A DNA stretch of 64,000 nt from Mailhella massiliensis (GTDB taxonomy: Bacteria > Desulfobacterota > Desulfovibrionia > Desulfovibrionales > Desulfovibrionaceae). Positions within the stretch are counted from its first letter, which is position 1; every line of letters starts with the position of its first letter. The notes beneath the pieces are model-generated. The model saw only the letters and a list, made by a program, of their open reading frames with translations, was not told the DNA's origin and ran no database searches. A program made the translations under genes and the position numbers. Positions 17,426 to 22,633 of the stretch are shown one piece after another. The stretch spans positions 70,129-134,128 of the forward strand of contig NZ_LT706951.1 of assembly GCF_900155525.1 (NCBI RefSeq), read 5' to 3'.

Positions 17426-17613
17426 ACGGAGCCTCGAAACCTCCGATATTCAGAGACGGTCAGCCCTTCCCGAAGAAGGCTATTTTCATGCCCTGCGCCG
17501 GAAAAGCAGCGGCATCTTGTCGGCTATTTAAGGCCGGGAGTAGGCTAATAGAATACCCTTCGGGGGAATAGGCCTGGGCGTTCTCTGACGTTTTCGAGCT
17601 CCCGGCCTTTTTT
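17426..17613 (+). ncRNA. C4/P4-CI-like antisense immunity RNA, copy 1
   Basis: The leader folds around conserved elements: CAGCC...GGCTATTTT, ATGCC...GGCAT, and a terminator-like stem GGCCGGGAG (17532-17540)/CTCCCGGCC (17599-17607) followed by six T. Segment A (CTCGAAA 17433-17439, CAGAGA 17451-17456) is complementary to segment B (TCTCTG 17582-17587, TTTCGAG 17592-17598). Segment C (CGAAA 17634-17638, CAGAGA 17642-17647) repeats A and covers the SD of the next gene. This A-B-C layout is that of C4 RNA of phages P1/P7 and CI RNA of P4. GGAG 17428-17431 extends A:B pairing into CTCC of the terminator stem, so A:B and termination should exclude each other. Confidence 0.75.
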
Positions 17614-17633
17614 GCGTTCTGCAGAAGGCCCAT

Positions 17634-17649
17634 CGAAAAATCAGAGAGG
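17634..17649 (+). promoter_or_regulatory. Segment C: antisense target over the ribosome binding site, module 1
   Basis: CGAAAAATCAGAGAGG contains the SD (gagagg) of the 17656 gene and is complementary to segment B of the leader RNA. Pairing in cis or trans would block translation. Confidence 0.7.
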
Positions 17650-17655
17650 TGCTTT

Positions 17656-17940
17656 ATGAAGTTTGAATCCCTGGAAAAGTGCGGCGGCAAGTGGTTCTCA
17701 TCGCTCGACCGTTCGGCCCAGAATGCCGTAACGGACCTTGGTTATTACATCTACGTTGACCTTGAGAACCTGCAGACGCGGCTGCGTACGCTTTCCGAGC
17801 TTACAGGCCAGCAGAGCGAAGGGCTGCCCATTGCCGACATGGACGGCCTCGGACTCATCATCGGGGACTACGCTGAAGCTCTGGACGCCGTGATAGAGCA
17901 TTTCCGTGATATGCGTTCCGCCGGGAGGGTATCGGTATGA
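17656..17940 (+). CDS. C4-controlled protein of unknown function, copy 1 (94 aa)
   Basis: 94 aa, no signal peptide or membrane segment, mainly helical (LENLQTRLRTLSELTGQ, DYAEALDAVIEHFRDMRS). Its SD is buried in segment C, so it is the direct target of the leader RNA. In P1 the gene at this place is icd, a cell-division inhibitor, but no similarity is apparent. The protein is identical in copy 2. It overlaps the next gene by 4 nt (ATGA). Confidence 0.7.
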   Translation: MKFESLEKCGGKWFSSLDRSAQNAVTDLGYYIYVDLENLQTRLRTLSELTGQQSEGLPIADMDGLGLIIGDYAEALDAVIEHFRDMRSAGRVSV

Positions 17941-18146
17941 AGAAGCTCTCCCTTGACCTGAATGCGGAAGTGGAACGCCTGCGCCGGGTAAACGCCCGCC
18001 TCATGACCGCCGTGCGCCGCGGCCGCGAAGACTACGCGGAACTGCTGGAAGTCTCCCACGCTTCCATAGACTACCTGCGGAGGGAACTTGCCGCACTGGA
18101 GGCCGAAAACCTCAGCCTGAATATCCGCCTTGGCTCGGTGAACTGA
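17937..18146 (+). CDS. Small coiled-coil protein, copy 1 (69 aa)
   Basis: 69 aa with heptad-like leucines (LNAEVERLRRVNARLMTAV, YLRRELAALEAENLSLNIRL), so a dimeric coiled coil is likely. It is coupled to the 94-aa gene by ATGA. Copy 2 differs by one residue (N to D at position 20). Confidence 0.65.
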   Translation: MKKLSLDLNAEVERLRRVNARLMTAVRRGREDYAELLEVSHASIDYLRRELAALEAENLSLNIRLGSVN

Positions 18147-18160
18147 TACCCATGAATGAA

Positions 18161-18188
18161 GCCCCGGAGCTTTTGCTTCGGGGCTTTT
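18161..18188 (+). terminator. Terminator of module 1
   Basis: Stem gccccggag (18161-18169) with cttcggggc (18176-18184), then tttt. Confidence 0.8.
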
Positions 18189-18270
18189 CTGTCTGTCGTC
18201 TTGACGAAATGGTACGAGATATGGATTGTGAAGAGAAACAAGCCTTCGTTGACGGATGAGGTATAATCCC

Positions 18271-18528
18271 ATGAAAGTGATGGATACGGATTTTGATGAC
18301 CGCTTTGACAACGGGGAAAGTATTATGCCTTATGCCGACCTGCCCAAAGCAGTACGTCCCAATACGATGAAGCGAGAGAAAAGGCTGTCCCGCCTTGCCG
18401 ACATGACGGATGAGGAAGTGCTGCGCCGGGCCGAGTCTGACCCGGACTGCCGGCCGCTCAGTGAAGAACAGCTTGCGCGCATGGTCCCGTTGCGGGAGCG
18501 CAGTTCTGCAAAAGCAATAAAAGGGTAA
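18271..18528 (+). CDS. Orphan antitoxin-like protein (CopG/BrnA-related mosaic)
   Basis: 85 aa from ATG 18271. The N-terminus (MDTDFDDRFDNGESIMPYADL) resembles the leader of CopG-type antitoxins. The C-terminal half (TDEEVLRRAESDPDCRPLSEEQLARM) resembles the BrnA N-terminal region. No ribbon-helix-helix domain and no partner toxin are visible. It may be a remnant or an anti-addiction factor. An upstream in-frame ATG at 18256 is possible. Confidence 0.5.
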   Translation: MKVMDTDFDDRFDNGESIMPYADLPKAVRPNTMKREKRLSRLADMTDEEVLRRAESDPDCRPLSEEQLARMVPLRERSSAKAIKG

Positions 18529-18531
18529 ACG

Positions 18532-18561
18532 AATCCCCCGGAGCGTTCGCTTCGGGGGATA
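18532..18561 (+). terminator. Terminator after the orphan antitoxin
   Basis: Stem atccccCgg... with ...gggggat (aatcccccggag/cttcgggggat), followed by atctttt. It lies between convergent genes. Confidence 0.6.
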
Positions 18562-18565
18562 TCTT

Positions 18566-18946
18566 TTAAAGGCCCATGGCTATGGCCTTGCGCAAAACCT
18601 CTTCCATTCTTACCTGCCAGCCTTTGCCGGTCTTGCGGAAGTGCTCCACGATGTCGGCATCGAATCGGGCGGTAAACTGAATCTTCGGGCGCTCCGACTT
18701 CGGGCGTCCGCGCTTTTTCAGCAGCGCTTCCGCCACGTCCGCCGGGAAAATCTCCGGCAGCACCTCATGGGCAGGGCGGGCCGAAGCCATCATCTCTTCC
18801 GTCAGTTCGGGAGCGGCGTCGGGGTCTTCATGCATGGCCCTGGTGATTTCCTCGTCGCTCATGGGGCGGCGTGCTCCGTCAAGGCGGGGCAGGCGTTCCA
18901 GCTCTTCTGCAGAGTAGCTCACGATGTTTTCTTCAGGATGCTTCAT
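18566..18946 (-). CDS. brnA: BrnA antitoxin
   Basis: 126 aa. The N-terminal part is acidic (MSDEEITRAMHEDPDAAPELTEEM). The C-terminal DNA-binding part has the family motif FTARFDADIVEHFRKTGKGWQVRMEEVLRKA. It neutralises BrnT and represses the operon. It starts inside the end of brnT (14-nt overlap), the usual toxin-first order. Confidence 0.88.
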   Translation of the reverse strand: MKHPEENIVSYSAEELERLPRLDGARRPMSDEEITRAMHEDPDAAPELTEEMMASARPAHEVLPEIFPADVAEALLKKRGRPKSERPKIQFTARFDADIVEHFRKTGKGWQVRMEEVLRKAIAMGL

Positions 18947-19202
18947 ATTTCTTTCTCTCCCGACTGTTGGCTTTTCTGTAACTGATGATTCGCAGATTTT
19001 TTCCCCGGAGGGTAAAGGTCAGACTCATGAGCCTGCCGTCATCCCTCAGAAGAAAGGCATTATATCGGACTTCGCCATAGTCCTGCCGGTCATCCTGCTG
19101 GATGATGGCAGAAGTCCAATCAAGCAGCACAACATCGGCAAAGTCTTCACCGTGTTTCTCCAGATTGATTCTGCGTTTGTTTTCGTCCCACTCGTATTGC
19201 AT
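18933..19202 (-). CDS. brnT: BrnT toxin (RelE-like ribonuclease fold)
   Basis: 89 aa: MQYEWDENKRRINLEKHGEDF, then MSLTFTLRGKNLRIISYRKAN and RERKKYE, all BrnT hallmarks. BrnT cleaves RNA and stops growth. ATG 19202 is chosen from family alignment; no SD is visible. The best promoter places the transcript start almost at the ATG, so the mRNA may be leaderless. Flanked on both sides by the duplicated C4-like modules. Confidence 0.85.
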   Translation of the reverse strand: MQYEWDENKRRINLEKHGEDFADVVLLDWTSAIIQQDDRQDYGEVRYNAFLLRDDGRLMSLTFTLRGKNLRIISYRKANSRERKKYEAS

Positions 19203-19208
19203 GGAATT

Positions 19209-19238
19209 TATATAACAACAAAAATATGGCAAGGTCAA
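19209..19238 (-). promoter_or_regulatory. brnTA promoter
   Basis: On the minus strand TTGACC (19238-19233) and TATATA (19214-19209) are 18 bp apart. Transcription would begin within a few bases of the brnT ATG. Confidence 0.45.
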
Positions 19239-19261
19239 TATTTGTAGTTATAAAATTTTTC

Positions 19262-19290
19262 TTGACATTCCCGGGAAAATTTAATTCACT
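19262..19290 (+). promoter_or_regulatory. Promoter of C4-like module 2
   Basis: TTGACA (19262-19267), 17-bp spacer, TTCACT (19285-19290). It is the same as module 1 apart from one spacer base. Confidence 0.55.
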
Positions 19291-19295
19291 GAACG

Positions 19296-19485
19296 CACGG
19301 AGCCTGAGAAACTCCTCTTACAGCGGTTCAGCCATCACCCCGAAAGCGTGGCTATTTTCATGCCCTGCGCCGGAAAAGCAGCGGCATCTTGTCGGCTATT
19401 TAAGGCCGGGAGTAGGCTAATAGAATACCCTTCGGGGGAATAGGCCTGGACGTCTGTAAGCGTTTCTCAGCTCCCGGCCTTTTTT
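19296..19485 (+). ncRNA. C4/P4-CI-like antisense immunity RNA, copy 2, with changed guide segments
   Basis: The core is nearly identical to copy 1. Segments A (CTGAGAAA 19304-19311, CTTACAG 19317-19323) and B (CTGTAAG 19454-19460, TTTCTCAG 19463-19470) differ from copy 1 at many bases yet remain perfectly complementary (8 + 7 bp). Segment C (TGAGAAA 19505-19511, CTTACAG 19514-19520) has changed with them. The terminator stem is 19404-19412/19471-19479 plus six T. The first hairpin also differs in its stem (AGCCA...TGGCT in place of AGCCCTTC...GAAGGCT). Confidence 0.78.
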
Positions 19486-19504
19486 GCGCTCTGCAGAAGG
19501 CCAA

Positions 19505-19523
19505 TGAGAAAATCTTACAGAGG
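19505..19523 (+). promoter_or_regulatory. Segment C: antisense target over the ribosome binding site, module 2
   Basis: TGAGAAAATCTTACAGAGG contains the SD (cagagg) of the 19530 gene and matches segment B of its own leader, not that of module 1. Confidence 0.7.
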
Positions 19524-19529
19524 TGCCTT

Positions 19530-19814
19530 ATGAAGTTTGAATCCCTGGAAAAGTGCGGCGGCAAGTGGTTCTCATCGCTCGACCGTTCGGCCCAGAATGC
19601 CGTAACGGACCTTGGTTACTACATCTACGTTGACCTTGAGAACCTGCAGACGCGGTTGCGTACGCTTTCCGAGCTTACAGGCCAGCAGAGCGAAGGGCTG
19701 CCCATTGCCGACATGGACGGCCTCGGACTCATCATCGGGGACTACGCGGAAGCTCTGGACGCCGTGATAGAGCATTTCCGTGATATGCGTTCTGCCGGGA
19801 GGGTATCGGTATGA
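19530..19814 (+). CDS. C4-controlled protein of unknown function, copy 2 (94 aa)
   Basis: The protein is identical to the 17656-17940 product; the DNA has only a few silent changes. It is under control of the copy 2 leader with different guide segments. Conservation at protein level with drifting guides implies selection for function and for separation of the two circuits. Confidence 0.7.
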   Translation: MKFESLEKCGGKWFSSLDRSAQNAVTDLGYYIYVDLENLQTRLRTLSELTGQQSEGLPIADMDGLGLIIGDYAEALDAVIEHFRDMRSAGRVSV

Positions 19815-20020
19815 AGAAACTCTCCCTTGACCTGAATGCGGAAGTGGAACGCCTGCGCAGGGTAGACGCCCGCCTCATGACCGCCGTGCGCCGCGGCCGC
19901 GAAGACTACGCGGAACTGCTGGAAGTCTCCCACGCTTCCATAGACTACCTGCGGAGGGAACTTGCCGCACTGGAGGCCGAAAACCTCAGCCTGAATATCC
20001 GCCTTGGCTCGGTGAACTGA
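19811..20020 (+). CDS. Small coiled-coil protein, copy 2 (69 aa)
   Basis: Coupled by ATGA to the gene before it. One residue differs from copy 1 (D for N at position 20). Predicted coiled coil, function unknown. Confidence 0.65.
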   Translation: MKKLSLDLNAEVERLRRVDARLMTAVRRGREDYAELLEVSHASIDYLRRELAALEAENLSLNIRLGSVN

Positions 20021-20033
20021 TACCGATAAAACG

Positions 20034-20070
20034 AATCCCCCGGAGCTTTCGTTTCGGGGGATTTTTTTAC
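20034..20070 (+). terminator. Terminator of module 2
   Basis: aatcccccgga with ttcgggggatt forms a strong stem (20034-20062) followed by ttttttac. It resembles the terminator at 18532, not that of module 1. Confidence 0.8.
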
Positions 20071-20375
20071 TTGATTTTGGCAATGATATCCGCCGGGAAA
20101 ATCTCCGGCAGCACCTCACGGGCAGGCCTGGCCGAAGCCATCATTTCTTCCGTCAGTTCGGGGGCGTCGTCTTCGTCAAGGACCACATTGTCCGCATTCT
20201 TGATGACGGCATCCCAGTTGATGGAGCTCATACCCTTGGCCCGGGCAATGTCACCCATGGCGGACATGATGAGTTCGCTGTCGCCCGTCTCCATGATTTC
20301 AGAAAGATATGTGGCCATGATTTCTTCATTTTTAAGAAGTTCGGCCATATCGAGTTCAGGCAATTCCTTCATCAT
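20067..20375 (-). CDS. Chimeric antitoxin-like gene (HigA-type N-terminus joined to a BrnA segment)
   Basis: 102 aa. Residues ~1-52 (ELLKNEEIMATYLSEIMETG, DSELIMSAMGDIARAKGM) match the N-terminal part of addiction-module antidote proteins of the HigA-like group, but the HTH part is missing. Residues ~68-100 (DAPELTEEMMASARPAREVL) repeat brnA. The shared stretch is nearly identical in DNA over ~80 bp (20090-20170 and 18741-18822). It is a recombination product and probably non-functional as a repressor. Confidence 0.6.
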   Translation of the reverse strand: MMKELPELDMAELLKNEEIMATYLSEIMETGDSELIMSAMGDIARAKGMSSINWDAVIKNADNVVLDEDDAPELTEEMMASARPAREVLPEIFPADIIAKIK

Positions 20376-20553
20376 CTTTCCTTGATGGCCTGCCAGAGTT
20401 CGCAGGCTTTTTTATGGGGAAAGTGTAGCCGCGAGGCTACAAAAGGCAAGAGCCGTAAAGGCTGCTCCGCTCCCGGTTCCGAGCGGGATTTTCCCCCGAA
20501 ATTCTGCCGTAAATCGTTCGCTTTTAAAAACGTGTCAACGGTAAATATGGGTC

Positions 20554-20598
20554 TTTTACCGGTATATAAGGTCCTTTTACCGGTATATGGCGGTATAT
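20554..20598. repeat. Helically phased direct repeats, possible activator or operator site
   Basis: The 14-mer ttttaccggtatat occurs at 20554-20567 and 20575-20588, spaced exactly 21 bp (two helical turns). A partial third copy, cggtatat, lies at 20591-20598. It sits ~90 bp upstream of the head gene cluster and could bind a late-gene regulator. Confidence 0.5.
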
Positions 20599-20625
20599 GC
20601 CGACACCCCCATTTTCCGGGGTTAC

Positions 20626-20681
20626 GTTTTTTCCCATGTTCGCGGGCATCATGCCCGCGGAAAAAACATGGGGCAAAAAAC
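20626..20681. other. Large hairpin directly before the gpW-like gene
   Basis: Inner stem cgcgggcat/atgcccgcg (1-nt loop) is extended by gttttttcccatgtt pairing with aacatggggcaaaaaac (two bulged bases). It ends at the base before ATG 20682, and no SD is visible. It may control entry into the late operon. Confidence 0.55.
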
Positions 20682-20918
20682 ATGACCTATACCTGGTGCG
20701 AACTGGAAGAGCAGCTTCTGGAAGACATGGCTTCCGGCGGCTTCGGAAAAGTCCAGAGCTACAGCGTGAGCACGGCGGGCGGCTCCCGTAATTTCAGCTA
20801 CCGCACGCTCTCCGAGCTGAAGGATCTGCTTGCCTACGTTCAGAGCCGCTGCTCCATGGAGCGCGGCAAGGTTCCCTATGTGGGCCGGACCTGCGCGGGC
20901 AGCGCCGGGAGGTCGTGA
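20682..20918 (+). CDS. gpW-like head-tail connector protein
   Basis: 78 aa with the gpW pattern: short helix (CELEEQLLEDMASG), beta hairpin (KVQSYSVSTAGGSRNFSYR), helix (TLSELKDLLAYVQSRC). In lambda gpW stabilises filled heads and builds the tail attachment site. Its place between terL and portal matches lambda order. No SD; a hairpin abuts the ATG. Confidence 0.75.
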   Translation: MTYTWCELEEQLLEDMASGGFGKVQSYSVSTAGGSRNFSYRTLSELKDLLAYVQSRCSMERGKVPYVGRTCAGSAGRS

Positions 20919-20920
20919 AC

Positions 20921-22633
20921 ATGGGCGTGCTTGAGAGCATACGAAAATGGCGCGTGCGTCGCGCCCGTGCGCTGCTCAGAAGCTGGGGCTACGACGGCGC
21001 TTCCCTTTCGGAAGCGAACGAGTGGCACACGGTCAACGAGCAGATCAACTGGCTCATAGGCCGGGCTTCCCCGCGCCTTCGGGCCCGCGTGCGCGACCTG
21101 GTACGCAACTTCCCGCTCTTTGCCCGCGGCGTGAACGTGTACACCGCCTATATGGTGGGCCGCGGGGCCCGCTTCCAGTCGCTGGCCGTGCATCCCGACG
21201 GCTCTCCCGCCTATGAGGTGCGCCGCCGCATAGAGGACAGATTCCGCGCCTGGATGGAACAGGATGCCGATATCTCCGGCGGCCTGCATTTCTATGAGCT
21301 TCAGCAGCTTTTGTGCCGCCAGATCATGGAATGCGGGGAAGGCTTTTTCACGTTCTGCCGTCGGTCTCATTACCGGGTGTCGCCGCTTGCGCTCATGCCC
21401 ATAGAGGCAGACCGCCTCACGGAACTGGGCGGCGGCCGGGATACGGAGCGCGTAGGGCATTTTGCCGGTGTGGAGTACGACAGACTCACCGGGGAAAAGC
21501 TGGCCTATCACATCATGAACGACGGCTACAGCGCAAACGTGACCCGCGTGCCTGCGGATGAGATGCTGCACATTTACCAGCACCTGCGGCCCGGCCAGCT
21601 TCGCGGCGTCACGCCCTTTGCACCGGCCATACTCACGGCCCGCGCCATGAGCCAGTTTGTGGAAAGCGAGCTGGACGCAGCCCGCAAGGCAGCCAAGTAC
21701 CTGGCCATAGTGACCACGGATCAGCCGGACGTGTACCAGGCGGCGCGCGGCATTGCCGGCGCAAAGAAGACGACGCAGGGCACGCCCATAGAAAGCCTGG
21801 AAAACTCCATCATCGAATACCTGCGCCCCGGCGAAGATATCCGCTTTGCCGAAGGCGCGAGCCGCCCGGGCGATGCCTTCGACCGTTTCAACCGCTTTGC
21901 GGCCCGCATGGTGGCCGTGAGCATAGACGTGCCCTATGAGGTGCTTTCCGGCGACTACACGGGCATCAATTACAGCACGTCCAAGGCCAGCCGGGGCGAC
22001 GCCCTCATGCTGCTCCGGCCCCATCACTTCATGATGCAGAACCGTTTTTCCATGCCGGTGTTCCGCCATTGGCTGGATATGGAAGCCCTCACGCAGGATT
22101 ACCTGCCGCATTACTGGCTGGGCCGGGAAGGGTACCAGCGCTGCATGTGGATACCTGCGGGAATGCCGAGCGTGGACCCGCAGCGTGACGGCCGGGCCGA
22201 TATCGAGGCCATAGCCGCGGGGCTCAAGTCTCCGCAGGAGGCCATTCTCGGCCGCGGCGGCGACCCCGAAGAAGTGCTCGATCAACTGGCCGAATGGCAG
22301 CGCATGGCGGATGCGCGCGGCGTGACCTTCGGCCAGGTATCCGAAAGCCTGAGCGGCAATCCGGCGGCTCTGGAAGATCAGCCGGTAGCCGTATCTTCCG
22401 GGCAACAGGCCGACGGCGGCGAAAAGGCAAAGGAAATCACGGAGGAAGCGGGAGAACTCCTGAACGGGGCGCAGGTCACCAGCATGGTGGACATAGTAAC
22501 CGCCGTGTCTTCGGGGCAGATTCCCCGCGATACCGGAATCAAGATTCTGGAAACGGCCTTCGGGCTCACCCATGAGGAGGCCGAAGACCTCATGGGCAAC
22601 GCCGGAATGAATGGAGACGACAATGCCGAATAA
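20921..22633 (+). CDS. Portal protein, lambda gpB family
   Basis: 570 aa. Characteristic segments are VNVYTAYMVGRGARFQS, ECGEGFFTFCRR, ADEMLHIYQHLRPGQLRGVTPFAP and PYEVLSGDYTGINYSTSKASR. It forms the dodecameric ring through which DNA enters the head. ATG 20921 is 8 nt after ggagg; a GTG at 20915 is too close. It overlaps the next gene. Confidence 0.92.
   Translation: MGVLESIRKWRVRRARALLRSWGYDGASLSEANEWHTVNEQINWLIGRASPRLRARVRDLVRNFPLFARGVNVYTAYMVGRGARFQSLAVHPDGSPAYEVRRRIEDRFRAWMEQDADISGGLHFYELQQLLCRQIMECGEGFFTFCRRSHYRVSPLALMPIEADRLTELGGGRDTERVGHFAGVEYDRLTGEKLAYHIMNDGYSANVTRVPADEMLHIYQHLRPGQLRGVTPFAPAILTARAMSQFVESELDAARKAAKYLAIVTTDQPDVYQAARGIAGAKKTTQGTPIESLENSIIEYLRPGEDIRFAEGASRPGDAFDRFNRFAARMVAVSIDVPYEVLSGDYTGINYSTSKASRGDALMLLRPHHFMMQNRFSMPVFRHWLDMEALTQDYLPHYWLGREGYQRCMWIPAGMPSVDPQRDGRADIEAIAAGLKSPQEAILGRGGDPEEVLDQLAEWQRMADARGVTFGQVSESLSGNPAALEDQPVAVSSGQQADGGEKAKEITEEAGELLNGAQVTSMVDIVTAVSSGQIPRDTGIKILETAFGLTHEEAEDLMGNAGMNGDDNAE

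Larger units (their letters stand above)
17390..20020. repeat. Direct duplication of a ~755-bp module (17390-18146 and 19262-20020)
   Basis: Promoter, leader RNA and both genes are repeated in the same orientation, 1.87 kb apart. The brnTA pair and the orphan antitoxin lie between. Apart from the guide segments and first hairpin the copies are almost identical, so homologous recombination could delete the interval. Confidence 0.92.

Noticed and set aside
17391-17656. Group I intron, bridge RNA or retron as explanation of the conserved leader
   Set aside because: There is no intron-encoded enzyme, reverse transcriptase or IS110-type recombinase nearby. The three-segment pairing with the SD fits C4/P4-CI antisense RNA better.
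20372-20683. 103-codon minus-strand frame before the gpW-like gene
   Set aside because: It runs through the phased repeats and hairpin, has no SD and no recognisable domain.
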